Positions 34,425 through 43,176 of a stretch of 64,000 nt of DNA are shown piece after piece. The stretch lies in contig NZ_RHGY01000003.1 in the NCBI RefSeq assembly GCF_003862435.1, forward strand, positions 90,256 through 154,255, read 5' to 3'. The notes beneath the pieces are model-generated. The model was not told where the DNA came from, made no database searches, and worked only from the letters and a program-made list of their open reading frames with translations. Position 1 is the stretch's first letter; each line of letters opens with the position of its first letter. This stretch comes from Weissella viridescens. GTDB taxonomy: Bacteria; Bacillota; Bacilli; Lactobacillales; Lactobacillaceae. A program made the position numbers and the translations under genes.

Positions 34425-36242
34425 ATGACGCAAGCACGTGTAACCGTTGAAACACATGAACAAGGCTTTACACTCAAAACCAATGTGCAGTTACCACAAT
34501 TGCATTGTTTGATTGATGGCGAAACCTTTACGTGGGTGGAAACGAAAAAAGATGACCAATATGCCTATGATTTAGACATGGACACCTTGACGTATATGAT
34601 GACAAAAATGCCAAAAGCACGTACCTTTGTGCTTTTTTATGGCGCTGATAAACGCACGTTGAGCTTTAATGATTTTGAAGTGACATTTGATGGGAAATCA
34701 ACGCTTTATGTCGACCAACAAGCAGTCAGTGTGTATCCAAGTATGGATGACAACTTACGACTTGGTTTTAAATGGTTGGCAAATGGGAACATTCTGATCG
34801 AAGACATGTTTGTTGAAGACTTGAAGGTCGATCAAGGACAAATGTTGATTACAGCTAATCTCATTTCTAATTTTATCCCAGTGAAACGCATTGATGTGAC
34901 CGGGCATTTTACTGAAAGTGATACCAAAGTTGCAGTGATGACAGACATCGCCAATCAACATCGGTTGGATCATAATCAATATCAACAAACCATTACGATG
35001 GGTGTTGCAATAGCGGATTGTCAACCTTTGTTTGAGCGTATTTGGCAAAGCCCATTTGAAAATTTGAATTTTAATTTAACTTATCAGATGGTCAATGATT
35101 GGTTTGCGACGAGTGTGGTTAATTTCAATGTGAAAGTCACACCTGATCAACTCAGACAATTAAATGTGATTGCCGTCGACCATCCGCTAGATTGGGATAT
35201 CTTTGTGCCAACACGTTTAGAAAATGCGAATTTTGCTTTGCGTGGATTGGTTGTTGATCAGCAAGCATTAGATATGTTAACGCAACCACAACAAGTCACG
35301 GCAACGGATGTGCTTTTTGTTGATGCTGATGTGCAGGAGCCAGCAGAATTATGGCATGCTTTTACTAGTTTGCGGGAACAGCAGCGTCAAAATGTTTATT
35401 ATGTAACGATGGCGGATGTGGAAGAGGATGATCACGTTTTGCGATATGGTAGTGGCGCACATCTTGCACACATATTGTCAGCAAAAGCGGTTGTCTATGC
35501 GGAGCGGTTGGTGGCAGTTGATGCATTTAGAATTGATCTGACACAACGCAAATTAAGTGGTGTACAAAAGATTTTTGTTCCAACTGATTTACAACAAAAT
35601 ATGCGAGATACTGCATTTAAGGCGATTCCTGGCGCGGACGTAAAGGTCGTGACGGGGAGTGATGTTGAAACCAAGTACGCTAAGAATGTGGTCGGCTTAA
35701 AAGCAGATAAGGTACTCGAAGTTGGTAAACCGATGTTTGATGAGATATATGAACGACATCAACAACGGGTGTCAGATGCGCAAAAGGCCAAACAGGTGCT
35801 TTGGGCAATTACGCCTGAGCTATTAGTACAAGTGACCCAACAGATTGATTTGATTGCAGCCATGCAGCACAGCAATCAGACGCATTATTGTGATAATCAG
35901 AAGCAAACCATGGCACCGGCAGATCCGTTTGTGGCACTAACACCACATGTGCAACTTGCCTTAAGTGATTTTGCTTTGGTGGTTACGGATGATGAGCAAA
36001 CGGCTAAGGTAGCCAGTGCATTACACCTGCCAACCGTTTTGATTGATGAAAATATTCAAAAGCATGATGCGTATTACTGGTTAAGTGGACCAGCCTTCAA
36101 AACGTTAGCGATTGCTAAGATTAATTTATTGCAAATTTTGAATGGTCGTTTTGATTTTGATGCATATATTACCCAGAGTTACCACAACTTAAATAACTTT
36201 GACGATAGTAAGAGTGCGGAACGATTACTTGACTTAATTTAA
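34425..36242 (+). CDS. Unknown 605-aa protein, possible diverged TagF-type transferase
   Basis: No confident family match can be made by eye. The first half is beta-rich and acidic, with no signal peptide or membrane helix. The second half has two patterns in the order expected of a CDP-glycerol glycerophosphotransferase GT-B domain. One is GLKADKVLEVGKPMFDEIYE, like the GYPRND region. The other is SDFALVVTDDEQTAKVASALHLPTVLID, ending SGPAF, like the family's SDxLITDYSS and downstream GP. The HGTPxK motif and the DYSS serines are missing. The gene follows the TagG-like permease by 15 bases with a GGAG site and is the last gene of the locus. A role in polymer priming, modification or export control is plausible but unproven. 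Confidence 0.5.
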   Translation: MTQARVTVETHEQGFTLKTNVQLPQLHCLIDGETFTWVETKKDDQYAYDLDMDTLTYMMTKMPKARTFVLFYGADKRTLSFNDFEVTFDGKSTLYVDQQAVSVYPSMDDNLRLGFKWLANGNILIEDMFVEDLKVDQGQMLITANLISNFIPVKRIDVTGHFTESDTKVAVMTDIANQHRLDHNQYQQTITMGVAIADCQPLFERIWQSPFENLNFNLTYQMVNDWFATSVVNFNVKVTPDQLRQLNVIAVDHPLDWDIFVPTRLENANFALRGLVVDQQALDMLTQPQQVTATDVLFVDADVQEPAELWHAFTSLREQQRQNVYYVTMADVEEDDHVLRYGSGAHLAHILSAKAVVYAERLVAVDAFRIDLTQRKLSGVQKIFVPTDLQQNMRDTAFKAIPGADVKVVTGSDVETKYAKNVVGLKADKVLEVGKPMFDEIYERHQQRVSDAQKAKQVLWAITPELLVQVTQQIDLIAAMQHSNQTHYCDNQKQTMAPADPFVALTPHVQLALSDFALVVTDDEQTAKVASALHLPTVLIDENIQKHDAYYWLSGPAFKTLAIAKINLLQILNGRFDFDAYITQSYHNLNNFDDSKSAERLLDLI

Positions 36243-36246
36243 AAAG

Positions 36247-36268
36247 AATGTCCTGTGGGCATTTTTTT
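36247..36268 (+). terminator. Intrinsic terminator closing the envelope locus
   Basis: AATGTCC and GGGCATT form a short stem with a TGT loop followed by T residues. Confidence 0.75.
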
Positions 36269-36368
36269 AGTTTAGTTAAGGTTTGGTATGGTTAAATGCA
36301 ATTCTAGTAACGAATTAAAAGATTGTGATGTGCCGGTTTGATGCAGGTCACACAGAAATGAGGACCTG

Positions 36369-37004
36369 ATGGAACACTTTATCGAAACTGCGATTAATCA
36401 GTTTGGCTATCTTGCTATTACGTTGTTAATCGCAATTGAAAATATCTTTCCACCGATACCGTCGGAATTAATTCTGTCTTTCGCCGGATTTTTAACCACA
36501 ACGTCTAACTTAACAATTCTTGGAGCCATCTTGGCAGCCACCTTGGGTGCTGGAATTGGAGCCGCCGTTTTGTATTGGGCTGGGACTTTCTTGGATATGC
36601 CAACGCTTGCCAAATTAGTGAATAGTCGTGTTGGGCGTCTCTTGCATTTACGTTTAAAGGATTTTGAACGTGCAGAATACCATTTTAAAAAGCATGGACG
36701 TCTAGCCGTATTTTTGGGGCGTTTTATTCCAGTCGTCCGGAGCCTGATTTCAGTACCGGCAGGCATGACAAAAATGCCCTTTGGCACGTTTATGATCTAT
36801 AGTTTAGCTGGGGCCGGAATCTGGAATACGGTGCTGATTATTTTCGGTCACTATGCTGGGAAAGCTTGGAAACAGGTGATGGTTGCCGCAGATGACTTTA
36901 AAGTGGTGATTTTGGTGGTCCTAGCGGCAGTTGTTGTGATTGGACTAGGATGGCATTATTTAAAAAAGCATAAAATAAAACAGGTTAAATCAAATGAGAT
37001 CTAA
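36369..37004 (+). CDS. DedA-family membrane protein
   Basis: The 211-aa integral membrane protein shows the DedA/VTT signature: IENIFPPIPSELILSFAGF near residues 23-41, and FLGRFIPVVRSLISVPAGMTKMPFGTF near 116-142 with its conserved Arg residues. DedA proteins act in lipid carrier or phospholipid flipping across the membrane; recent work links some to undecaprenyl phosphate recycling. That would suit the neighbouring wall-synthesis genes, but the assignment within the family is inference. Confidence 0.88.
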   Translation: MEHFIETAINQFGYLAITLLIAIENIFPPIPSELILSFAGFLTTTSNLTILGAILAATLGAGIGAAVLYWAGTFLDMPTLAKLVNSRVGRLLHLRLKDFERAEYHFKKHGRLAVFLGRFIPVVRSLISVPAGMTKMPFGTFMIYSLAGAGIWNTVLIIFGHYAGKAWKQVMVAADDFKVVILVVLAAVVVIGLGWHYLKKHKIKQVKSNEI

Positions 37005-37050
37005 CCTGTTTCAAGAGCGAGGACCATTGCGGTGGTGCTTGCTTTTTATT
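36978..37050 (+). terminator. Two stacked hairpins after dedA
   Basis: AAACAGGTTA/TAACCTGTTT (36978-37011) overlaps the dedA stop. A second stem at 37016-37043 (AGCGAG with CTTGCT, plus ACCA/TGGT) is followed by a T-rich tract. Together they end dedA transcription before the convergent gene. Confidence 0.7.
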
Positions 37051-38125
37051 TTGTTTTAGGATGCTGCGAGTCGGTGTCTTTTGTATCAGTTTCGGGTGTC
37101 ATATCAAATTCAGATGTTATCTGAGCATGTTCAACGCCTAAAAGGTTCAAGGTAAAGGCAACGATTGGCAGACCGACCATAAGACCCCAGCCACCGAGCA
37201 GATGCTCCATGATAATTAGCGCAGTGAAACTGACAAAAACGGGCAATTCTAAGCGGTCTGACATCATACGTGGATGTAAGAAGTATGATTCAAACATATG
37301 GACCGCTGCCGTCAGAACCAACAGCTCTAATAGACCGGGAATACCTTGTGAAGCTAGGGCAACTAGTGAGAGCGGAATCAAAGATAAAATCACCCCAGCA
37401 ATCGGAATTAGCCCCAAAATAAAGACAATCAAGCCCATCACCAAAATACTTGGGAGTTGGATGACCCACATACCGAGCATCATTAAAATGGTATTAATAA
37501 AGGCAATTTTTAACTGTACTTCAATGACCCCACCGAAGATGACCACAAACGAACCAGCGAGTTCATAAATGTTCTCAAATAAATGCGGATAGAGCGACTG
37601 TTTAAATTGGCGTCCAAATGCTTTCAAAGTTTCCCAGGTAAACGCCAGAACGAAACTGAGGAAAATAGATAACAGTATCTGCGTAATGACGTGACCGGCC
37701 TGGCTTAGGGTGCGCCAACCACCAGAAAGTAAGACTTTCCAATTTGACGTCACTTCATGAAAAACATTGAACCGTTGGTATAGATGATGCGCATAGTGTT
37801 GAACGGTTGGATAATCTTTTAAAATGACATCCACTTGGCCCGGGATGGCGGCGAATTGCGTGATTAAAAGTGGGACGATAAAACGCAACGCTAAGGCGAA
37901 TAAAGCAATCACAATGAGATAAACCGTTACGACGGATAGGGCGTAGGGAATATGCAAATGGTGTTTAACTTTTTTTGCATTTGTAATGGCTAAATAGCCA
38001 AAAATCGTCGTCAATAGGACAATGCTAATTTGATTACGCAAAACCCACAGAATCAGTAGGATAATGGCTAAAGCAAAGTAGCGTTGGACATCGGCGCGGT
38101 GAATAAATTTGTTGAATTCCGGCAT
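37046..38125 (-). CDS. AI-2E/PerM-family transporter
   Basis: This 359-aa membrane protein has about eight helices, with two early pairs and the later IVFILGLIPIAGVILSLIPLSLVALASQGI and LHPRMMSDRLELP segments that define the AI-2E transporter (UPF0118) family. Members export various small molecules or sodium; the AI-2 link holds only for some. The minus-strand ATG follows AGGAGG. It is 37 bases downstream of murF on the same strand and may be co-transcribed. Its substrate is unknown. Confidence 0.85.
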   Translation of the reverse strand: MPEFNKFIHRADVQRYFALAIILLILWVLRNQISIVLLTTIFGYLAITNAKKVKHHLHIPYALSVVTVYLIVIALFALALRFIVPLLITQFAAIPGQVDVILKDYPTVQHYAHHLYQRFNVFHEVTSNWKVLLSGGWRTLSQAGHVITQILLSIFLSFVLAFTWETLKAFGRQFKQSLYPHLFENIYELAGSFVVIFGGVIEVQLKIAFINTILMMLGMWVIQLPSILVMGLIVFILGLIPIAGVILSLIPLSLVALASQGIPGLLELLVLTAAVHMFESYFLHPRMMSDRLELPVFVSFTALIIMEHLLGGWGLMVGLPIVAFTLNLLGVEHAQITSEFDMTPETDTKDTDSQHPKTK

Positions 38126-38162
38126 AAAGTCCTCCTATGTAACCTGATGATTGAAACTGGGC

Positions 38163-39530
38163 CTAGTCGACTAATTCGGCGACAACTGATTCAAGGTGAA
38201 TACCATGTGAACCCTTCAATAAGAGCATGTCTTCAGGGGTTAGCGTTGCTTTCAAATCAGAAATTAAGGCTGGCTTTGCATCAACCGGATAAAGATGAAC
38301 CGTATTAGCCGGATACTTTTCTTGTAGGGCATCAGCGAGATTTTGCATTAAGTCACCGACTAGATAAACTTCTTGAATCTTTGTGGGATCTAAAGCATCC
38401 GCGACACCAGCGTGTAATTCAGGTCCGGCTTCACCTAATTCAAGCATGTCACCTAAGACAGCCATGCGACGTCCATTCGTTGGCACTTCACTAAAGGCAT
38501 GTAAGACTTCCTTCGTGGCCGTTGGATTTGAGTTGTAGACATCTGATAGGATCTTACCACCAAAGTTACCTTCGAGCCATTGAGTGCGGTTGGCGGTAAT
38601 TGGTGCAGTTGCTAAAGCTTGTGCGATAGTTGCATCATCAATATCAAGCAAGTGACCAACGCTAATAGCGGCAAGGGCATTGGCGACGTTGTAGCGACCG
38701 GTAAGTGGGATGGTGAATGTTTGACCTGAGGCGTTCGTCGTAAAACTAGCCTGGGTTGATGTCATGGCAATGTTTGAAGCAAAGAGATCATTATGGGCAT
38801 TAAGACCAAAACGGGTACTCTTGAGGTGGTCGTTGGCACCGACACGTTCCACTAAGAGTGGTTCGTCACCATTATAAACCAATTCGCTTTCTGGCTTAAA
38901 TCCGTCAATAATCTGCATCTTACCGTCAGCAATGTTTGCACGCGTCTTGAAGAATTCAATGTGGGCTTCACCAATCATTGTCAAAACGGCAATATCAGGG
39001 TGAACCAGCTTAGACAACTTATCTAAATCACCAGGATGGTCCATCCCCATTTCCAAGACCAATAGTTCAGTTTGTTCATCCATAGCTAAGATGGTCGTGG
39101 GTACGCCAATTTCATTATTAAAGTTAGCAGGTGTTTTAATAGTATTGAACTTTGTGGCACCGATTGCGGCGATTAAATCTTTTGTGGTCGTTTTACCATT
39201 TGAGCCAGAGATGGCAACAATTTTGGGTTGAACGACCGTTAAGTAATATTGCGCCAATTCTTGGAAAGCAGCCAACGTATCAGGAACCAAAATTAAAGGA
39301 ATTTCAGTGGGGTAGGGGGTATGGTCGATTTGCCACAGGCTGGCCGTTGCGCCATTTTCAACCGCGCTGGCTAAATAATTGTGACCATCATTTTCTGCCA
39401 CAAGGGGGATGAATAGGCTATCAGGCTTTGCCGCACGTGAATCAAAAGTAGTGCTGGTCACAGTGACGGGTTGTTCATTTTTAATGTCGGCCGAAAGGGC
39501 TTGGGCAATCGTTTGAATTGTGAGTTTCAT
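38163..39530 (-). CDS. murF: UDP-N-acetylmuramoyl-tripeptide--D-alanyl-D-alanine ligase
   Basis: MurF adds the terminal dipeptide to the peptidoglycan precursor in the cytoplasm, using ATP. The 455-aa protein has the N-terminal UDP-binding domain (TSTTFDSR, LFIPLVAENDGHNYL), the P-loop ISGSNGKTTTKD near residue 107, NFNNEIGVP, a HPDIAVLTMIGEAHIEFF segment and the C-terminal DVYNSNPTA. The start on the minus strand has an AAGGAAG ribosome site. It is divergent from the mbl/mreB gene. Confidence 0.95.
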   Translation of the reverse strand: MKLTIQTIAQALSADIKNEQPVTVTSTTFDSRAAKPDSLFIPLVAENDGHNYLASAVENGATASLWQIDHTPYPTEIPLILVPDTLAAFQELAQYYLTVVQPKIVAISGSNGKTTTKDLIAAIGATKFNTIKTPANFNNEIGVPTTILAMDEQTELLVLEMGMDHPGDLDKLSKLVHPDIAVLTMIGEAHIEFFKTRANIADGKMQIIDGFKPESELVYNGDEPLLVERVGANDHLKSTRFGLNAHNDLFASNIAMTSTQASFTTNASGQTFTIPLTGRYNVANALAAISVGHLLDIDDATIAQALATAPITANRTQWLEGNFGGKILSDVYNSNPTATKEVLHAFSEVPTNGRRMAVLGDMLELGEAGPELHAGVADALDPTKIQEVYLVGDLMQNLADALQEKYPANTVHLYPVDAKPALISDLKATLTPEDMLLLKGSHGIHLESVVAELVD

Positions 39531-39678
39531 GTTAATCTTCCTTTATCATTTGTCAGTTCTGTCTCTTAATTTTACACTGGAATAGAAACAACAAGCAAAT
39601 TAAATCGAAATTGTTGTATACTGTAATGATAGAACTTTAAAAATTAAAACAGGCAGTCTGTTTAAAAGAGGTGGTAAC

Positions 39679-40674
39679 ATGGCTAAAACAATTGGAATTG
39701 ATTTAGGTACAGCGAATGTCCTCATTTATGTTGAGGGCGAGGGCATTGTCCTAAATGAACCCTCAGTCGTTGCGATTGATACAAAAAAAGACAAAGTCTT
39801 AGCGGTCGGAACAGATGCGTATAAGATGGTTGGACGTACTCCAGGAAACATCCGGGCTGTGCGTCCCCTTAAAGATGGTGTGATTTCTGACTTTGATATG
39901 ACTGAGGCAATGTTGTCTTACTTCATGTCAAAGCTAAAGGCTAAGGGGGTTATGAGCCGCCCTAGCATCATGGTCTGTGCACCAACAAACATTACAGAAA
40001 TTGAACGTAAAGCCATTATCGAAGCTGCCGAAAAGTCTGGTGGTGGAAAAGTTTACTTAGAATATGAACCAAAGGTTGCGGCTGTTGGGGCGGGATTAAA
40101 TATCTTCTCACCAATCGCGTCAATGGTCATCGATATGGGTGGTGGAACTTCAGATATTGCCGTTCTATCATTGGGTGATATCGTGCAAAGTGAATCAATC
40201 CGTGTTGCTGGTGATCGTTTGAATGCGGATATTGCTAATTACATTAAGCATGAATTTGGATTGCAAATCGGTGAACGGACAGCGGAACAAGTTAAGATTG
40301 AACTTGGAACAGCGTTACCAGTTGAAAACCCAACTGAAATGGAAGTGCGTGGACGTGATACCTTCACTGGAATGCCACGTACCATCACTTTGGATGAAAA
40401 CATGGTTGAAGCAGCCATGCACGATTCAATTAACCAAGTGGTTAAGGCAGCACACCATGTTTTGGCTGAAATTCAACCTGAACTTTCAGCGGATGTGATT
40501 GATCGTGGAATCGTATTGACCGGTGGTGGTGCTTTGTTACGCGGCATTGATCAATATCTTTCTGATGAATTGGGTGTACCCGTTATGGTATCAGACAGTC
40601 CATTGGATAACGTTGCCAAGGGTGCTGGTGAATTACTTGAACACATCACAAAAACTGACGTAAAGAGGGGATAA
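39679..40674 (+). CDS. mbl: Rod-shape protein of the MreB/Mbl family (Mbl-like)
   Basis: This 331-aa actin homologue forms membrane-associated filaments that direct sidewall synthesis. ATP-binding motifs are seen at IGIDLGTANVLIY (residues 5-17), IDMGGGTSDIAVLS near 155 and TGGGALLRGID near 282. Details such as VGRTPGNIRAVRPLKDGVISDF and RGRDTFTGMPRTI look closer to Bacillus Mbl than to MreB. No mreC or mreD follows. Instead a DUF2969 gene and rodA do, with gaps of 1 and 10 bases. The ribosome site is GAGGTGG. Confidence 0.93.
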   Translation: MAKTIGIDLGTANVLIYVEGEGIVLNEPSVVAIDTKKDKVLAVGTDAYKMVGRTPGNIRAVRPLKDGVISDFDMTEAMLSYFMSKLKAKGVMSRPSIMVCAPTNITEIERKAIIEAAEKSGGGKVYLEYEPKVAAVGAGLNIFSPIASMVIDMGGGTSDIAVLSLGDIVQSESIRVAGDRLNADIANYIKHEFGLQIGERTAEQVKIELGTALPVENPTEMEVRGRDTFTGMPRTITLDENMVEAAMHDSINQVVKAAHHVLAEIQPELSADVIDRGIVLTGGGALLRGIDQYLSDELGVPVMVSDSPLDNVAKGAGELLEHITKTDVKRG

Positions 40675-40675
40675 T

Positions 40676-40885
40676 ATGCCACGTAAAAATAAGCCAGTCG
40701 CCGTTGAAATTAGCGATGCGATTGATGGAGTGTCAGAAGTTAAAATTAATAAAGTCGTTTTAGGTCAAATTAAAGAGAGTGACGATACGATTACAGTGAT
40801 CTATCCAGATAATCACACTGTTAAAGCACCAGATTTTGATGCGGGTGTATCTATGTTGATTGCTGAATACAATCTACATCATTAG
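40676..40885 (+). CDS. DUF2969-family small protein
   Basis: The 69-aa protein matches the lactic-acid-bacterial DUF2969 family: an N-terminal basic stretch, then EVKINKVVLGQIKESDDTI and a C-terminal DAGVSMLIAEYNLHH. Its function is unknown. It is usually found, as here, between an mreB-type gene and rodA, which suggests a role in or near the elongasome. It starts one base after the mbl stop. Confidence 0.85.
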   Translation: MPRKNKPVAVEISDAIDGVSEVKINKVVLGQIKESDDTITVIYPDNHTVKAPDFDAGVSMLIAEYNLHH

Positions 40886-40895
40886 AGGTATTTAG

Positions 40896-42089
40896 ATGTT
40901 TAAACGATTTTTTAACGCAAAAGGTGAGATTGATTGGTCAATCGTGTTTGTTGTGTTGATGCTAGCAATCATTGGTTTGGCCTCAATTTATGTTGCGGCT
41001 ACTCATGATGCCACTGGAATCAATGTTAAGCGCATGGTGGCCATGCAATTTATCTATTATGTATTGGGTGTCTTAGTTGTCATCTTTATTATGCAGTTTG
41101 ATTCGGAACAGCTCTGGCGATTAGCGCCGTATATTTTTGGTATCGGGGTCTTCTTGATGGTCGCCGTGCTGATATTCTATAGTCGCGCCTATGCCGCACA
41201 AACTGGTGGAAAGTCATGGTTTGCATTGGGACCTCTGACTTTCCAGCCGTCCGAAGTCATGAAACCAGCATTCATTGTGATGCTGGCGCGTGTGATTGCC
41301 AAACATAATTATGACAATCCAGAGCACACGATTAAGTCTGACGAACGTTTGCTCTTAAAAATTATTGCTTGGACCATCCCGATTATTATCTTGGTTTTGG
41401 CGCAACACGACTTTGGAACGATGTTGGTATTCTTGGCCATTGTGTTTGGCATGACGATTGTCTCAGGAATCTCATGGCGGATTTTGGGACCCATTTTCAT
41501 TGTTGCAGCAACACTGGGAACGGTAACGTTGTTATTGGTTACACAACCATGGGGGCGTCACATTCTGGAACAATTTGGTTTCCAAGCTTATCAATTCTCA
41601 CGAGTTGACTCGTGGCTTGATCCACAAGGTGATACGTCAAACGCTGGGTATCAGTTGTGGCAATCAATTAAAGCGATTGGATCTGGTGGATTGACTGGAA
41701 CCGGCTTTGATGTGTCACACGTGAATGTGCCCGTTCGTGAATCCGATATGATTTTCTCAGTTATCGGTGAGAACTTCGGATTTATTGGAAGTGTCTTGGT
41801 CTTAGCCTTGTACTTCCTCTTGATTTACCAAATTTTCCAAGTGGTTTACGATACATCAAATCAATTCTATGCCTACATTGCCGCAGGTGTTGTGATGATG
41901 CTACTCTTCCACATCTTTGAAAATATTGGAATGAACATTGGTTTGGTTCCATTGACGGGTATTCCATTGCCATTCATTTCCCAAGGTGGTTCTGCCATCA
42001 TTGGAAATATGATTGGAATTGGGTTGATTATGTCAATGCGTTATCACAATCAGTCTTTCACGCTATCAAACCGTCAAGGATTTGCATAA
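40896..42089 (+). CDS. rodA: RodA (FtsW/RodA/SpoVE family) glycosyltransferase
   Basis: The 397-aa protein with about ten membrane helices polymerises lipid II into glycan strands during elongation, together with a class B PBP. SEDS hallmarks are FALGPLTFQPSEVMKPAFIVMLAR (with the conserved PSE), a large extracellular loop between helices, and PLTGIPLPFISQGGSA near the end. It is the last gene of the mbl-DUF2969-rodA set and ends at a terminator. Confidence 0.93.
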   Translation: MFKRFFNAKGEIDWSIVFVVLMLAIIGLASIYVAATHDATGINVKRMVAMQFIYYVLGVLVVIFIMQFDSEQLWRLAPYIFGIGVFLMVAVLIFYSRAYAAQTGGKSWFALGPLTFQPSEVMKPAFIVMLARVIAKHNYDNPEHTIKSDERLLLKIIAWTIPIIILVLAQHDFGTMLVFLAIVFGMTIVSGISWRILGPIFIVAATLGTVTLLLVTQPWGRHILEQFGFQAYQFSRVDSWLDPQGDTSNAGYQLWQSIKAIGSGGLTGTGFDVSHVNVPVRESDMIFSVIGENFGFIGSVLVLALYFLLIYQIFQVVYDTSNQFYAYIAAGVVMMLLFHIFENIGMNIGLVPLTGIPLPFISQGGSAIIGNMIGIGLIMSMRYHNQSFTLSNRQGFA

Positions 42090-42099
42090 AATTTACCGA

Positions 42100-42135
42100 A
42101 GAGCAGTTTGGCCGAGAAGCTAGGCTGCTCTTTTT
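42100..42135 (+). terminator. Intrinsic terminator after rodA
   Basis: GAGCAG at 42101 pairs with CTGCTC at 42125, with further pairing inside, and TTTTT follows. It ends just before the proC ribosome site. Confidence 0.75.
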
Positions 42136-42152
42136 CATATAAAGGAGATCGC

Positions 42153-42944
42153 ATGTTATCAATTGGATTTATTGGATCAGGAAATATCGCGCAGGCAATT
42201 ATCAAAGGTTGGCGTGGCAACGATGAAATTAACCAACTTGTCTACTCAAAAAATAATGGCGCCACTGTGGCCGAAGAACTAGGCATTGAATCACGCATTT
42301 CTATTTTGGAACTTTGGCAGGATTCAGATATTGTGCTATTAGCTGTTCCTAAAAGTGCCTTGCCAGAGATTCAAGCACAATTGAATATGGCAGCCATGGT
42401 TAAGCCAAGCGTTATTGTGACATCACTCATTGATGGTGTGAGCTTAGCAGAGTTACAAGCTATTTTTGGTGAACAGACGCTCATTAGTCGTGCCGTGCCA
42501 AATATCAACGTCAGCACGCGTTCTGGATATACTGGCTTGAGTTTTGGCGAGGGAATCGATGAAGAAATTCGTGGGGCTATCGCGATGTTGTTCTTGGAGT
42601 TGGGGCGTGTTGATGAATTTAACGAGGATCAATTACCAGCCGTAAGCGCAATTGCTAGTGCTGGTCCAGCTTATATCGCAGCATTGGCAGATATTTTGGC
42701 GAATACGGCGTTAGAGAATGGGATTGATGTCCAACGTGCCGTAAGTATGGCGGAACAAACGTTATACGGGACAGCTACGACAATGCGTCAATTACAACAA
42801 AGCCCCAACACGATTGAAGTTGCTGCAAGCCCTGCGAATGGTGGGACTGAGGCTGCTTTAGAGAGTTTAGCAGATGGCGGATTTGTCGAGCTTTTGAAGG
42901 CCGCCATTGCAGTCGCACAAGCTAAAAGTACTCCAGAAAAATAA
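42153..42944 (+). CDS. proC: Pyrroline-5-carboxylate reductase
   Basis: ProC makes proline from pyrroline-5-carboxylate with NAD(P)H. The 263-aa protein has GFIGSGNIAQAI at residues 5-16 and the family signature near ASAGPAYIAALAD, followed by SPANGGTEAALESL at the C-terminal side. I chose the ATG at 42153, after AAAGGAG; a longer reading would run through the rodA terminator. No proA or proB lies nearby. Confidence 0.9.
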   Translation: MLSIGFIGSGNIAQAIIKGWRGNDEINQLVYSKNNGATVAEELGIESRISILELWQDSDIVLLAVPKSALPEIQAQLNMAAMVKPSVIVTSLIDGVSLAELQAIFGEQTLISRAVPNINVSTRSGYTGLSFGEGIDEEIRGAIAMLFLELGRVDEFNEDQLPAVSAIASAGPAYIAALADILANTALENGIDVQRAVSMAEQTLYGTATTMRQLQQSPNTIEVAASPANGGTEAALESLADGGFVELLKAAIAVAQAKSTPEK

Positions 42945-42959
42945 ATTTAAAAAAAGTAG

Positions 42960-42988
42960 TTGTCAAAACTTTCAATATCTGATATTAT
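42960..42988 (+). promoter_or_regulatory. Promoter of tRNA-Glu
   Basis: TTGTCA at 42960-42965 and TATTAT at 42983-42988 are 17 bases apart, about 32 bases before the tRNA. Confidence 0.8.
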
Positions 42989-43019
42989 AGATTTTGTTGT
43001 TAAAGCAACTACATTTTAT

Positions 43020-43091
43020 GGCTCATTGGTCAAGCGGTTAAGACTCCGGTTTTTCACACCGGCATCCAGGGTTCAACTCCCTGATGAGCTA
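43020..43091 (+). tRNA. tRNA-Glu (anticodon UUC)
   Basis: The 72-base sequence folds as a cloverleaf. The acceptor is GGCTCAT with ATGAGCT (one G-T pair) and discriminator A. The anticodon stem is CCGGT/ACCGG with loop TTTTCAC, giving UUC. The T arm is CAGGG-TTCAACT-CCCTG. The 3' CCA is not encoded. Confidence 0.95.
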
Positions 43092-43097
43092 TCACAT

Positions 43098-43130
43098 AAA
43101 TCCCACCCTTTCAAAGGATGGGATTTTTTT
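43098..43130 (+). terminator. Terminator after tRNA-Glu
   Basis: AAATCCCA and TGGGATTT with inner CCTTT/AAAGG pairing form a stem followed by a run of T. Confidence 0.85.
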
Positions 43131-43176
43131 GTATCATGAACATTAATACATGCATAACATAATTACGGGGGCTATT

